A stretch of 64,000 bases of DNA from Arthrobacter_N sp051262515 (GCF_051262515.1 NZ_JBIMER010000001.1:62001-126000); one strand, 5' to 3'. Shown: positions 16,687-26,451, numbered from the stretch's first letter. Notes: generated by a model from the sequence alone, not told the origin. Translations and numbers: made by a program.

Positions 16687-17843
16687 CCCTCGACTTCAAC
16701 GCGACGTCGGAGCGCGCCGCTCCGAACGCCGTCGGTCCGCGGACCGACGGCGTTCCGCGGACCCTGCGCACCGGCGCCTTCGATTTCGAGACGGGCGGCT
16801 GGCTGCCCGAGCTCGTCATCGGATACGAAACGTGGGGCCGGTTGAACGCCGACGCGTCCAACGCCGTCCTGCTGCAGCACGCCCTCACGGGGGACCCGCA
16901 CGTCGCCCGCGGGGACTCTGACGAACCCGGCTGGTGGGACGGATTCGTCGGGCCCGGCAAGACGTTGGACACCGACCGCTACTTCGTCGTGGCCGCCAAC
17001 ATGGTCGGCGGTTGCAACGGGACCTCCGGGCCGTCCAGCCCGGATCCGGACGGCGCGCCCTGGGGGTCGCGCTTCCCGTTCACCACGGTCCGCGATTCCG
17101 TCCGCGCCGAGGCGCGCTTGGCCGACGCCCTCGGCGTCGCCCGCTGGCACAGCGTGATCGGGGGCTCCCTCGGAGGTGCCAGGGCGCTGGAATGGGCCGC
17201 CGAGTTCCCCGGGCGGGTCGGGGCGTGCGTGGTCATCGCCGCCGCGGCCGAGGCGAGTGCGGAACAGATCGCCTTCGCGCAGGCGCAGACCGCCGCGATC
17301 CGCCTTGACCCCCATTTCGCCGGTGGCGACTACTACGGCGGGACGGCGCCGGTCGCCGGGCTCGGGTTGGCCCGGCGCATCGCCCACATCACCTACCGCT
17401 CCGAACCGGAACTCGACGTCCGTTTCGGGCGGCGGCCGCAGCCGGGCGAGGAGCCACTCGGGTCGGCGACCATGGAACGCGGTCGCTACCAGGTCGAGAG
17501 CTACCTCGACCACCAGGCGGCGAAGCTGTCGGGGCGGTTCGACGCGAACAGCTACCTGGTGCTGACGGAGTCGCTGATGAGCCACGACGTCGGCCGTGGG
17601 CGCGGGGGAGTCGATGCGGCTCTCGCGGGGCTCGGCTCCGTCGAATTCGTCGTTGCGGCGGTCGACAGCGACCGGCTGTACTGGCCGGCGCAGTCGGAGC
17701 GGCTGGCGGCCGCGCTGCCCGGACGGCCCGCGGTCCGCTACATCGCTTCTCCGCTGGGGCACGACGGGTTCCTCACGGACATCGAGCAGCTCGACGGGGG
17801 GCTTCGCGGATCGCTGTACGGGCAACCGACGCGAAACGATTGA
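16683..17843 (+). CDS. metX: homoserine O-acetyltransferase
   Basis: A 386-residue alpha/beta-hydrolase-fold acyltransferase that makes O-acetylhomoserine for MetY. Motifs are GGCNGTSGPSSP near residue 110, the nucleophile Ser in IGGSLGGARALEW near 158, Asp in VDSDRLYWP, and His in GHDGFLTD. The GTG start overlaps the metY stop (GTGA), so both proteins are likely made together under the SAM riboswitch. The N-terminal 20 residues are poorly conserved in character. Confidence 0.94.
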   Translation: MTLDFNATSERAAPNAVGPRTDGVPRTLRTGAFDFETGGWLPELVIGYETWGRLNADASNAVLLQHALTGDPHVARGDSDEPGWWDGFVGPGKTLDTDRYFVVAANMVGGCNGTSGPSSPDPDGAPWGSRFPFTTVRDSVRAEARLADALGVARWHSVIGGSLGGARALEWAAEFPGRVGACVVIAAAAEASAEQIAFAQAQTAAIRLDPHFAGGDYYGGTAPVAGLGLARRIAHITYRSEPELDVRFGRRPQPGEEPLGSATMERGRYQVESYLDHQAAKLSGRFDANSYLVLTESLMSHDVGRGRGGVDAALAGLGSVEFVVAAVDSDRLYWPAQSERLAAALPGRPAVRYIASPLGHDGFLTDIEQLDGGLRGSLYGQPTRND

Positions 17844-17875
17844 AGCGTCAACCTTGACTGTGGTTCAATGGAACC

Positions 17876-18541
17876 ATGAGCGAATCGTCTTCGAACCCCG
17901 TAGTTGTCTGGTCCCGTCCCGAATCGGAGCGGGCCGGAACGCCCCTGCTGGTGGCCTTCCACGGCTATCTGTCCAACGAGGCGGACCTGATGGGGCTCGC
18001 CCCGCTGCTCCCGGAGGCGTTCACGATCGCCTCCGTGCGGGCGCCGCACGCGCTCGGCCCCGGGTTCACCTGGTTCCCGCTGATGCACGAGCCCGACTTC
18101 TCCGTGGACAAGGTCGAGAAGTCCGTGGCCGATGTCTGGGCGTGGCTCGACACCGTCCGCGGGAACCACTCGTCGGTGACGTTGTTGGGCTTTTCCATGG
18201 GCATGGCCGTGGCCACCAGCGCGCTGCGCCACCGCCCGAGCGACGTCGCCGCCGTCGTCGGACTCTCCGGCTTCGCGGTGCCCGCCACGGGCAGCGACTT
18301 CTTTGACGACGCCGGGGTCAAGGCCGCCGGCACGCCGCTGTTCTGGGGTCGGGGCCAGGCGGACCAGGTCATCACCGAGGACAAGATCGCGTTCACCCAC
18401 GACTGGGCGACCGAGAACACCCATCTGACCAAGATGCTCTACGCGGGCATGCAGCACAGCATTTCCCAGCCGGAGATGGGCCACGTCTCCGAGTTCCTGC
18501 GCCGGGCCGTCCTCGACGCCCGCGAGGCCCCCGTCGGCTAG
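17876..18541 (+). CDS. phospholipase/carboxylesterase family alpha/beta hydrolase
   Basis: A 221-residue serine hydrolase. The nucleophile elbow is LLGFSMGMAVA near residue 105. The acid is probably the Asp of GRGQADQVI near 163 and the catalytic His is in GMQHSISQPEM near 194. The fold matches the short-chain carboxylesterase/lysophospholipase group; the natural substrate is unknown. It is followed, 4 nt away, by the convergent S4-domain gene with no obvious hairpin between them. Confidence 0.85.
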   Translation: MSESSSNPVVVWSRPESERAGTPLLVAFHGYLSNEADLMGLAPLLPEAFTIASVRAPHALGPGFTWFPLMHEPDFSVDKVEKSVADVWAWLDTVRGNHSSVTLLGFSMGMAVATSALRHRPSDVAAVVGLSGFAVPATGSDFFDDAGVKAAGTPLFWGRGQADQVITEDKIAFTHDWATENTHLTKMLYAGMQHSISQPEMGHVSEFLRRAVLDAREAPVG

Positions 18542-18545
18542 GGGA

Positions 18546-18773
18546 CTAGCCCTGTTCGACGACGATGACCTCGCCGTTGACCTCCACGGTGTCTCCGGCG
18601 CGGAGCTGGCGCCCCCGGCGCGTCTCGATCTCGCCGTTGACCTTCACCAGCCCGTTCTCCACGAATTCCTTGGCCTGGATTCCGTCCTCCGCCAGGGAGG
18701 AAAGCTTCAGCAGCTGGCCGAGGCGGATGGATTCGTCGCGGATCTGAACGGGTGCGGGTTCGGGAATGCTCAT
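18546..18773 (-). CDS. S4-domain RNA-binding protein, YaaA/YbcJ type
   Basis: A 75-residue protein that is essentially one S4 domain: RLGQLLKLSSLAEDGIQAKE then VNGEIETRRGRQLRAGDTV, ending in VVEQG. Such proteins bind structured RNA, often in ribosome assembly. The ATG at 18773 was chosen because the longer open frame upstream has no similarity pattern. It is convergent with the esterase gene. Confidence 0.88.
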   Translation of the reverse strand: MSIPEPAPVQIRDESIRLGQLLKLSSLAEDGIQAKEFVENGLVKVNGEIETRRGRQLRAGDTVEVNGEVIVVEQG

Positions 18774-18861
18774 GGACCCATCATCCGGCAGTTGGCGCCG
18801 TCGCGCGAACGCGGCCGGTTTGCCGCCCCGCCGGCGTGCATCCGCGTAACATGGTGAGTCG

Positions 18862-19878
18862 ATGAGCACCCGGAAACCTGCCCCCACCGCCCCGCACTCC
18901 CAGGGCTCCGCGCGCCCCGCAGCGGGATCGATCCCCACGTGGCTCGGCCTCGGCCTCGCGCTCGCGGCGGGAACCATCATTCCCCTCCAGGGCAGGGTCA
19001 ACGGCGCCCTGGGATTCACGATGGAGGATCCCATCGGCGCGGCGGGCATCAGCTTCGGCGTCGGCCTGACGGTGCTGATAGCCGCGACGGCGTTGCTGCC
19101 CCGCGGACGAGCGGGGTGGCGGGCGATGCGCCGGGCGGTCGGTCGCCGGGAGTTTCCCCGCTGGTACCTCGGGGCGGGGGTCCTGGGCGCCTACCTGGTG
19201 GTCGGCCAGACCACGTCCGTGCCGCTGATCGGCATCGCACTGTTCACCCTGGCCATTGTCACCGGCCAGACTTTCAGCGGGCTCCTCGTGGACCGCATCG
19301 GCTTCGGTCCCGGGGGCCGGCGCCCCGTTTCCGGTTGGCGCCTCGCGGCGTCGGTCCTGATGGTGGGATCCGTCCTGTGGGCCGTGTCCCCGCGCATGGA
19401 GGCCACGCAGGTGGCCATCTGGCTCCTTCCGGTGTTGCTGCCGCTCAGCGCCGGGCTCTTCATCGGGTTCCAACAGGCCATGAACGGCGTCCAGGCGGCC
19501 ACCTACGGAACCCCGATCACAGCGACCCTGATGAACTTCGCGGCCGGGGGCGCCGCGCTCTGCGCCGCGTGGGCGGTGAAGGCCGCCGTCGTCGGGCCCT
19601 CCCATCCGTTGCCGACCGAATGGTGGTACTACACGGGCGGGCTATTCGGCGTCGTCTTCATCGCCGTCGGCGCGGTGCTGGTCAGAACGCTCGGCGTTCT
19701 CCTCTCGGGTCTGTGCATGATCGCGGGACAGCTCCTCGGATCGCTGGCCCTGGACCTGCTGGTGCCGACGCCGGGAACCATCGTCGAGACGGCGACCGTG
19801 CTGGGGACGTTGCTCACGCTCGTGGCCGTCGTCACCGCCGCCCTGCCCGGCATGAGGGGGCGCACGGGCCGCGCCTGA
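18862..19878 (+). CDS. DMT family (YdcZ/DUF606) transporter
   Basis: A 338-residue membrane protein with about ten hydrophobic helices arranged as two repeats. LALAAGTIIPLQGRVNGAL near residue 31 and LFIGFQQAMNGVQAATYGTP near 203 are the two copies of the YdcZ-type signature, each with a conserved N-G after the first helix. The substrate is unknown. TAACAT lies 9 nt before the ATG and may be its -10 box with a very short leader. Confidence 0.85.
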   Translation: MSTRKPAPTAPHSQGSARPAAGSIPTWLGLGLALAAGTIIPLQGRVNGALGFTMEDPIGAAGISFGVGLTVLIAATALLPRGRAGWRAMRRAVGRREFPRWYLGAGVLGAYLVVGQTTSVPLIGIALFTLAIVTGQTFSGLLVDRIGFGPGGRRPVSGWRLAASVLMVGSVLWAVSPRMEATQVAIWLLPVLLPLSAGLFIGFQQAMNGVQAATYGTPITATLMNFAAGGAALCAAWAVKAAVVGPSHPLPTEWWYYTGGLFGVVFIAVGAVLVRTLGVLLSGLCMIAGQLLGSLALDLLVPTPGTIVETATVLGTLLTLVAVVTAALPGMRGRTGRA

Positions 19879-19893
19879 GCGTCCGCCGATGCG

Positions 19894-19913
19894 CGCCCGC
19901 CCGCCCGCCCGCG
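19894..19913. repeat. short CCCG simple repeat upstream of glyS
   Basis: About five tandem copies of a C-C-C-G unit lie between the DMT gene and glyS, just before a TAGGCT -10 candidate (19915-19920). It could be a slippage-prone tract. The rest of the roughly 70-nt leader shows nothing recognisable. Confidence 0.5.
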
Positions 19914-19987
19914 CTAGGCTGGATGCGAATTGTTCCCCCGTTACGGACCGCAACCAGCGGCCACGTGAACCTTTGGAGTATTAATCT

Positions 19988-21373
19988 ATGGCGCCACAAT
20001 CCAAGCTCGATCAGGTCATTTCCCTCGCCAAGCGGCGCGGATTCGTGTTCCAGGCGGGTGAGATCTACGGCGGATCCCGCTCCGCGTGGGACTACGGGCC
20101 ACTGGGCACCGAGTTGAAGGAAAACATCAAGCGGGAATGGTGGCAGACCTTCATCCGCGGGCGCGAGGACATGGTGGGGCTCGATTCCTCCGTCATCTTG
20201 CCGAAGGCGGTCTGGGAGGCCTCCGGCCACGTCGCGACGTTCACCGACCCGCTGGTCGAGTGCACCAAGTGCCACAAGCGCCACCGTCAGGACCACCTGC
20301 TCGAGGCCTTCGAGGCCAAGAAGAAGCGCGCCCCGCAGGAGGGCATGTCGGAAATCGTGTGCCCGGACTGCGGCACCAAGGGCGCGTGGACCGAACCCCA
20401 GCTCTTCTCCGGGCTGGTCAAGACATTCCTCGGCCCCGTGGACAACGAGGCCGGACTGCACTTCCTCCGCCCCGAGACGGCGCAGGGTATCTTCGTGAAC
20501 TTCAACAACGTGCTCACGGTCTCGCGGAAGAAGCCGCCGTTCGGCATCGGCCAGATCGGCAAGGCGTTCCGCAACGAAATCACCCCCGGAAACTTCATTT
20601 TCCGCACCCGCGAGTTCGAGCAGATGGAGATCGAGTTCTTCACCGCGCCCGAGGACGCCGAGGGATGGTTCAAGGAGTGGGTGGAGATCTGCTGGGCCTG
20701 GTTCATGGACCTGGGCATCAACCCCGAGAACATGCGACGCTTCGACGTCCCTGAGGACGAGCGCGCCCACTACTCGGCCGGGACGATCGACTTCGAGTAC
20801 AAGTTTGGCTTCCAGGGATCCGAGTGGGGCGAGCTCATGGGCGTCGCCAACCGCACGGACTACGACCTCGGCTCGCACAGCAAGGGGTCCGGCACCGAGT
20901 TGAGCTTCTTCAACCAGGCCTCGGGCGAGCGCTTCACGCCGTACGTCATCGAGCCGTCGTTCGGTCTCACCCGCTCGATGATGGCCTTCCTCGTGGACGC
21001 ATACACCGAGGACGAGGCTCCGAACGCCAAGGGCGGCGTCGACAAGCGCACCGTCCTGCGCCTGGATCCGCGTCTGGCTCCGGTCAAGGCGGCCGTGTTG
21101 CCGCTGAGCCGCAACGAGGAGCTCTCGCCCAAGGCCAAGGCGCTGGCCTCCGAGCTGCGCAAGCACTGGAACATCGACTTCGACGACGCCGGGGCGATCG
21201 GCCGTCGGTACCGCCGCCAGGACGAGATCGGCACGCCGTTCTGCATCACGGTCGACTTCGACACCCTCGAGGACAATGCGGTGACGATCCGCGAACGCGA
21301 CACCATGTCGCAGGAACGCGTGGCGCTTGACCAGGTCAAGTCCTACCTCGCCGCACGCCTGCTGGGCGCATAG
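19988..21373 (+). CDS. glyS: glycyl-tRNA synthetase, dimeric class II type
   Basis: A 461-residue alpha2-type enzyme that charges tRNA-Gly. Class II motifs are visible: RSAWDYGPLGTELKENI near residue 31, LRPETAQGIFVNFNN near 159 (motif 2 region), FRNEITPGNFIFRTREFEQ near 195, and YVIEPSFGLTRSM near 320 (motif 3). Two CxxC pairs (CTKCHKRH, CPDCG) form the zinc-binding insert typical of bacterial and archaeal short GlyRS. GGAG precedes the ATG. A strong hairpin ends the unit. Confidence 0.97.
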   Translation: MAPQSKLDQVISLAKRRGFVFQAGEIYGGSRSAWDYGPLGTELKENIKREWWQTFIRGREDMVGLDSSVILPKAVWEASGHVATFTDPLVECTKCHKRHRQDHLLEAFEAKKKRAPQEGMSEIVCPDCGTKGAWTEPQLFSGLVKTFLGPVDNEAGLHFLRPETAQGIFVNFNNVLTVSRKKPPFGIGQIGKAFRNEITPGNFIFRTREFEQMEIEFFTAPEDAEGWFKEWVEICWAWFMDLGINPENMRRFDVPEDERAHYSAGTIDFEYKFGFQGSEWGELMGVANRTDYDLGSHSKGSGTELSFFNQASGERFTPYVIEPSFGLTRSMMAFLVDAYTEDEAPNAKGGVDKRTVLRLDPRLAPVKAAVLPLSRNEELSPKAKALASELRKHWNIDFDDAGAIGRRYRRQDEIGTPFCITVDFDTLEDNAVTIRERDTMSQERVALDQVKSYLAARLLGA

Positions 21374-21384
21374 CACGGGAACCG

Positions 21385-21422
21385 GCGCCGGGCCCGCCGA
21401 AGATCATCGGCGGGCCCGGCGC
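21385..21422 (+). terminator. strong hairpin terminator after glyS
   Basis: A perfect 16-bp GC-rich stem (21385-21400 with 21407-21422) with the 6-nt loop AGATCA lies 12 nt after the glyS stop. Confidence 0.8.
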
Positions 21423-21452
21423 GTTCCACAGCAAGATCTACACAGGAGCAGA

Positions 21453-22367
21453 ATGACCAACCTGAACTACCGCCCATGGCGCGACGGCGACGACCTGGCG
21501 CTGCTGCAGCTCTGGGGGGACCCCTCGACCCCGCAGGCCCACATCGACCGCACTATGCTGCGTCCCTCCTCGGACGACCCGTGGGCACGCACGCTGGTGG
21601 CCGACGACCACGGCGTCCCCGTCGCGGCGGCCACGGTCTTCGAATCCTCGCTGCATCCGGACCGGCTGTGGTTCTTCGCCGAGGTCGCGTCCGGCCACCG
21701 CCGCCAGGGAATCGCCACGGAGCTGCTGCGGCGCCTGCGTGCCGAACCGGCGCCGTCGGGCGTCACCGCGCTGAAGTCCCGGTACACCGTCGAGGGCGCG
21801 GAGGCCGAGGCTGCGCACGCCTTCACCGGCGCGGTTGGCCAGAAGCCCATTCAGCGTTCGCGCGCCGTCGTGGTGGAACCCGGTGGGCTGAAGCTCCCGA
21901 CGTTCGACGAGGAGGGCCTCACGCTCGAGGAATCGGCCACGGGATCCGTCGAGCTCACGCAGCTGGTTGCCGACTTCTACAATGCGGTGCACGACTGGGA
22001 CCGATCCGAGATGACACTGGGCCGGGCACAGACCATGCTGCTCGGCGACGCGACGGGGGCCAAGGGCGCCGTCGTCCTGCGCGACAAGCCCAAGGAACTC
22101 GGCGGGAAGATCCTCTCGTTCGCCGTCAGCTACGAGCCCGACCGCGTCGACGCCCCGGCGGACGTGCTGATGGGCTGGGACCCGTCGCTGTCCGACGCCT
22201 CCGCGCGCGAAGCGCTGGTCAACCTTCTGGCCATGTTGGCGCACCAGTACCCGGTCAAGCTCGAGGTGGACGACGCGATGGTCCCGCTCCACGACCTCGT
22301 AGATTCGTTGATGGCGGCCGGCCAAGCGACCGTGGTCACCACCACGCACATCGTCAGCACGGACTAG
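21453..22367 (+). CDS. GNAT-type N-acetyltransferase, two-domain
   Basis: A 304-residue protein. The N-terminal half is a GNAT fold with the acetyl-CoA loop VASGHRRQGIATELLRRL near residue 75. The C-terminal half (about 150-300) looks like a second, degenerate GNAT-like domain without a clear Q/RxxGxG/A motif. The open frame extends upstream, but the ATG at 21453 follows AGGAG and the hairpin, so it is preferred. The acceptor substrate is unknown. It lies 9 nt before the YibE/F gene. Confidence 0.8.
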   Translation: MTNLNYRPWRDGDDLALLQLWGDPSTPQAHIDRTMLRPSSDDPWARTLVADDHGVPVAAATVFESSLHPDRLWFFAEVASGHRRQGIATELLRRLRAEPAPSGVTALKSRYTVEGAEAEAAHAFTGAVGQKPIQRSRAVVVEPGGLKLPTFDEEGLTLEESATGSVELTQLVADFYNAVHDWDRSEMTLGRAQTMLLGDATGAKGAVVLRDKPKELGGKILSFAVSYEPDRVDAPADVLMGWDPSLSDASAREALVNLLAMLAHQYPVKLEVDDAMVPLHDLVDSLMAAGQATVVTTTHIVSTD

Positions 22368-22376
22368 GGGAGCAGG

Positions 22377-23795
22377 GTGGGGCACAGCCACGGGCACGGC
22401 GGAGAGACCATCGCGGATCCGGTTCGCCGGCGTCGCGCCACCATCATCCTCGCCTCGATCCTGTTGCCATTGGCGCTGCTGACCGGTGTCGGCGTCCTCG
22501 CGTTGTGGCCCGGTCCGGCCGAGGACCGCGTGACGCTCGGCGATCCGTACTCGGCGGCCGCCGGCGTCGTTTTCACGACCGGTACCGTGCAGAAAACGGT
22601 CCTCGAGGAGTGCCCGTCCGCGGGCGCGACGGAGGACGCCGGGGGAACGGCCCAGCAGTGCGAGGTGTCGTATGTCCTGCCGTCGGCAGGCGGGAGCGCG
22701 GTCCCCGTCGAGGTTCCGCCCGAGATCGTGGCGTCCGACGGCGTGTCGGCGGGAGACCAGGTACGGTACCTGGACCTGCGTGGGGCCGTGACGGGCTCCG
22801 CGGCGCCGTACGTTTTCGTGGATTTCGTCAGGACCGCACCCATTTTGCTGCTCGCGACGCTGTACGCCGTCGTCGTCTGTGCCGTGGCGCGGTGGCGCGG
22901 CTTCCGGGCCCTGCTGGGGCTGGGTGGTGCCTACGCGGTGTTGTCCGCATTCATGCTCCCTGCGCTGGTCGAGGGCAAGCCGCCGCTGTTGGTGGGACTG
23001 GTCGGATGCTCCGTGATCATGTTCGCCGTGCTGTATTTCGCACATGGATTCACCGCGCGCACCACGACGGCGCTCTTGGGAACGCTGTTCGGACTGCTGG
23101 TCACGGCGCTGCTGGCGGCGTGGGCGACCGGCGCCGCCCACCTCACCGGTGTCGGCGACGACAACGCCTACACGCTGATCAACCAGGTTCCGCAACTCAA
23201 TCTTTCCGGCGTCATCCTGTGTGGTCTACTGGTCGCCGGACTGGGCGTGCTGAACGACGTGACGATTACACAGTCGTCCGCGGTCTGGGAGTTGGCCGAG
23301 GCGTCTCCCCATCGGCCCGCGGGGGAGCTGTTCACCTCGGCCATGCGCATTGGACGAGACCATATTGCGTCCACCGTGTATACGATCGCCTTCGCCTATG
23401 CCGGAGCCGCGTTGCCGGTCCTGATCCTGGTGAGTCTGTACGATCGGGCGCTGCTCGATACGTTCACGAGTGGCGAGTTGGCCGAGGAAGTGGTCCGGAC
23501 ACTCGTCGGTTCCATCGGGCTGGTGTTGGCCATCCCCGTGACGACGGCGATCGCGGTGGCGGTCGTGAAGGCGGTGGGCCATGGCAGGGGCCGCCGCGGT
23601 ACGGCGGCCGCACCCAACGCTCCGGACGGTGCCACCGGCCCGAGCGAGGAACGAACCGCCGGCGTCGCTGCGTGGGACGCGGATCCGACCGTCCCGACGC
23701 AGCGCGCCCGCCGCCCTGTCCCGTCCCCACCGGTTCGGCGAGACCGCGCGAAATTGTCGAGTCCCCCTGAAAGTCCGGGCGGTCTCGAGAAATAG
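22377..23795 (+). CDS. YibE/F family membrane protein
   Basis: A 472-residue protein with a His-rich start (MGHSHGHGG), one transmembrane helix near 22-44, an extracytoplasmic domain to about residue 150, and roughly seven helices to about 400. The YibE/F core includes GVLNDVTITQSSAVWEL and FTSAMRIGRDHIASTVYT. The last 70 residues are disordered and rich in Pro/Ala/Arg. Function is unknown; transport is assumed for the family. The start is GTG. Confidence 0.85.
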   Translation: MGHSHGHGGETIADPVRRRRATIILASILLPLALLTGVGVLALWPGPAEDRVTLGDPYSAAAGVVFTTGTVQKTVLEECPSAGATEDAGGTAQQCEVSYVLPSAGGSAVPVEVPPEIVASDGVSAGDQVRYLDLRGAVTGSAAPYVFVDFVRTAPILLLATLYAVVVCAVARWRGFRALLGLGGAYAVLSAFMLPALVEGKPPLLVGLVGCSVIMFAVLYFAHGFTARTTTALLGTLFGLLVTALLAAWATGAAHLTGVGDDNAYTLINQVPQLNLSGVILCGLLVAGLGVLNDVTITQSSAVWELAEASPHRPAGELFTSAMRIGRDHIASTVYTIAFAYAGAALPVLILVSLYDRALLDTFTSGELAEEVVRTLVGSIGLVLAIPVTTAIAVAVVKAVGHGRGRRGTAAAPNAPDGATGPSEERTAGVAAWDADPTVPTQRARRPVPSPPVRRDRAKLSSPPESPGGLEK

Positions 23796-23892
23796 GGGCG
23801 GTGTCGATGGGTGGTGCCGCCAGCCAGCGGGCACGTTTCCACCGACCGCATCTACTGTTCGCCGATTTGCGCCGTCTTGAGACAATGGGGGG

Positions 23893-25077
23893 GTGACCGT
23901 TATTTCCTCCGATTCCCACACGCCTGCGAAGCTCGAGTTGCCGCCCCTGAGGCTGGGCAAGCTCGTCGTCGACGTGCCCGTGGTGCTCGCGCCGATGGCG
24001 GGCATCACCAACAAGGCCTTCCGCCGCCTATGCCGCGAATACGGCGGCGGTCTTTACGTGGCCGAAATGGTCACTTCCCGTGCCCTCGTGGAGCGCAACG
24101 ACATGTCCATGCGCATCATCTCCCACGATGAGGACGAATCGGTCCGTTCTGTGCAGCTTTACGGCGTCGATCCCAAAACCGTGGGCGCCGCCGTCCGCAT
24201 GCTGGTCGACGAGGACCGCGCGGACCACATCGATCTCAACTTCGGTTGCCCCGTCCCCAAGGTAACCCGCCGCGGAGGAGGGTCTGCGCTCCCTTGGAAA
24301 ACCGACCTGTTCACGGCGATCGTCCAGGCGGCTACGCGTGAGGCCGCACGCGGCGACATTCCCTTGACGATCAAGATGCGCAAGGGTATCGACGACGACC
24401 ACCTCACATTCATCGAGGCAGGCAAGATCGCCCGGGACGCGGGCGTGGCCGCGGTGACACTGCACGGACGCACGGCCAGCCAGTTCTACTCCGGCAAGGC
24501 GGACTGGGCCGCCATCGCGGAACTCCGCGAGGCACTGCCGGACGTTCCCGTGCTTGGAAACGGCGACATCTGGAGCGCCGAGGACGCATTGCGCATGGTC
24601 GAGCAGACCGGAGTCGATGGCGTCGTTATCGGCCGTGGCTGCCAGGGTCGCCCGTGGCTGTTCGGTGACCTCCAAGCCGCTTTCGAGGGCTCGGACCATC
24701 GGTTCCGCCCGGGCCTCAAGGAAGTGGCCGACAGCTTCCACCGCCATGCCGAACTCCTCGTCGACTACTTCGCGGACGAAGGCAAGGCCCTGCGGGACAT
24801 CCGCAAGCACGTCGCCTGGTACTTCAAGGGCTACATGGTCGGCGGTGAGTTGCGTGCGGCGCTGGCTTCCGTGCCGAGTCTCGAGGTACTGCGTGAACTC
24901 CTCTCGCAGCTCGACGCCGATGCGCCCTACCCGGGAGTCGACGCAGAAGGCCCCCGCGGGCGCGCGGGTTCGCCCAAGCGAACGACCCTGCCGGACGGCT
25001 GGCTGAACAGCCGAGAGTTGAGCGCGGACCACAAGTCGATGATCGCGGCGGCGGAGCTGGATGTCTCCGGTGGCTGA
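23893..25077 (+). CDS. dusB: tRNA-dihydrouridine synthase
   Basis: A 394-residue FMN enzyme that reduces uridines in the tRNA D-loop with NADPH. It has APMAGITNKAFRRL near residue 35, the catalytic Cys119 in LNFGCPVPKVTRRGGG, KMRKGIDDDH, VTLHGRTASQFYSG and the FMN phosphate loop IGRGCQGRPWLF. The start is GTG, preceded by a run of G that could act as a Shine-Dalgarno. GACAAT at 23881-23886, 6 nt upstream, could be a -10 box giving a leaderless transcript. It overlaps dgt by 17 bp. Confidence 0.93.
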   Translation: MTVISSDSHTPAKLELPPLRLGKLVVDVPVVLAPMAGITNKAFRRLCREYGGGLYVAEMVTSRALVERNDMSMRIISHDEDESVRSVQLYGVDPKTVGAAVRMLVDEDRADHIDLNFGCPVPKVTRRGGGSALPWKTDLFTAIVQAATREAARGDIPLTIKMRKGIDDDHLTFIEAGKIARDAGVAAVTLHGRTASQFYSGKADWAAIAELREALPDVPVLGNGDIWSAEDALRMVEQTGVDGVVIGRGCQGRPWLFGDLQAAFEGSDHRFRPGLKEVADSFHRHAELLVDYFADEGKALRDIRKHVAWYFKGYMVGGELRAALASVPSLEVLRELLSQLDADAPYPGVDAEGPRGRAGSPKRTTLPDGWLNSRELSADHKSMIAAAELDVSGG

Positions 25078-26413
25078 TCCCCGCGCGGAGCGGACCGACG
25101 GCGCGGTGTCCCGACTCGCGCCGGGCTACACGCCCTACGACGAGGAACGATGGGTTCCCGAACCGCCTAAGAAGGCGTACCGGACCAGTTTCGAGCGCGA
25201 CCGGGCGCGCGTCCTCCATTCCTCGGCCTTGCGCAGGTTGGGCGCGAAGACGCAAGTAGTCGCCCCGTATTCCGACGACTTCGTCCGCACGCGGCTCACC
25301 CACTCGCTTGAGGTCGCGCAGGTGGGCAGGGAACTCGGGGGAACACTCGGTTGCGACCGCGATGTCGTCGACACGGCGTGCCTTGCGCACGACCTTGGGC
25401 ACCCTCCATTCGGCCACAATGGCGAGAAGGCCCTCAACAAGCTCTCCCAGAACATCGGAGGCTTCGAGGGCAACGCCCAGACCCTGCGCCTGCTCAGCAG
25501 GCTCGAAACCAAGACGTTCCGACACACGGGAGATTCGGCCGGCCTGAACCTCACGAGGGCGACCCTTGACGCCGCAACGAAGTACCCCTGGCGACGCGTC
25601 GACGCGCCCATGAAGAACGGCAAGACGACGAAGAAATTCGGTGTCTACGAGGACGACCGACCGATCTTCGACTGGCTTCGCTCCGGCAACGACGACGGGG
25701 CGCACGGGGCCGCCTCCGAGCCTCGCCAGACGTGCATCGAGGCCCAGGTCATGGACCTCGCCGACGATATCTCCTATTCCGTGCACGACGTTGAGGATGC
25801 CATCGTTGCGGGCCGATTCCAGCTGCGCTGGATCCGGGATCCGGACCAACGGGCGAGAGTGGTCGATTACACGCGCCGCTGGTACCTGCCGGACGAGTCC
25901 GACGACACGATCGACGCCGCTCTGGCGCGTCTCGAGGCCACCCCGGAGTGGGTGCCCCACACCGACGGGTCACGCCGAGCCATGGCCGCGCTGAAGGACA
26001 TGACCAGCCAATTCATCGGCAGGTTCTCCCAATCCGCTTTGGACGCCACCCGCGCGGAGTTCGGGCCCGACCGGCTGACCAGGTTCAACGGGCGACTGCT
26101 GGTTCCGGTCGAGACAGAGCACGAGATCGCCGCCATGAAGGGCCTTGCGACCGCCTACGTCATGACCAGCGAGGAACGGCAGCCGATCTACCAGCGCCAA
26201 CAAGAGGTGTTGGCCGACCTCGTGGGCCTGCTTGAGGAAACCGGCGACCGCTACCTGGAGCCGATGTTCGCCGCCGACTGGAGGGATGCCGCCGACGACG
26301 CCGGACGGCTCCGCGTCGTCATTGACCAAGTTGCCTCACTGACGGATGGCTCCGCCATTGAATGGCACGCGACGCTGGTTCAAGGGCATTCGTTCAGCAG
26401 CGAACTGTTCTGA
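25061..26413 (+). CDS. dgt: deoxyguanosinetriphosphate triphosphohydrolase-like protein
   Basis: A 450-residue HD-superfamily enzyme that hydrolyses dNTPs to deoxynucleoside plus triphosphate. The metal site is spread over FVRTRLTHSLEVAQ, CLAHDLGHPPFGHNG (His110-Asp111) and QVMDLADDISYSVHDVEDA. Length and motif order match the Dgt-like group rather than E. coli Dgt. The ATG start lies inside dusB, so translation is likely coupled. It precedes dnaG, a common actinobacterial order. Confidence 0.92.
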   Translation: MSPVADPRAERTDGAVSRLAPGYTPYDEERWVPEPPKKAYRTSFERDRARVLHSSALRRLGAKTQVVAPYSDDFVRTRLTHSLEVAQVGRELGGTLGCDRDVVDTACLAHDLGHPPFGHNGEKALNKLSQNIGGFEGNAQTLRLLSRLETKTFRHTGDSAGLNLTRATLDAATKYPWRRVDAPMKNGKTTKKFGVYEDDRPIFDWLRSGNDDGAHGAASEPRQTCIEAQVMDLADDISYSVHDVEDAIVAGRFQLRWIRDPDQRARVVDYTRRWYLPDESDDTIDAALARLEATPEWVPHTDGSRRAMAALKDMTSQFIGRFSQSALDATRAEFGPDRLTRFNGRLLVPVETEHEIAAMKGLATAYVMTSEERQPIYQRQQEVLADLVGLLEETGDRYLEPMFAADWRDAADDAGRLRVVIDQVASLTDGSAIEWHATLVQGHSFSSELF

Positions 26414-26451
26414 TTTTGGACGTCGTCCGAGGGGCCTGCGGGCGTCCAAAA
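26414..26451 (+). promoter_or_regulatory. 9-bp inverted repeat between dgt and dnaG
   Basis: TTTTGGACG (26414-26422), beginning at the base after the dgt stop, is mirrored by CGTCCAAAA (26443-26451) across a 20-nt spacer. It could be a weak terminator or an operator just upstream of the dnaG -10 box. Confidence 0.35.

Noticed and set aside
19879..19987. A T-box leader for glyS
   Set aside because: The spacer is only about 109 bp and lacks a stem I, specifier loop or T-box sequence.
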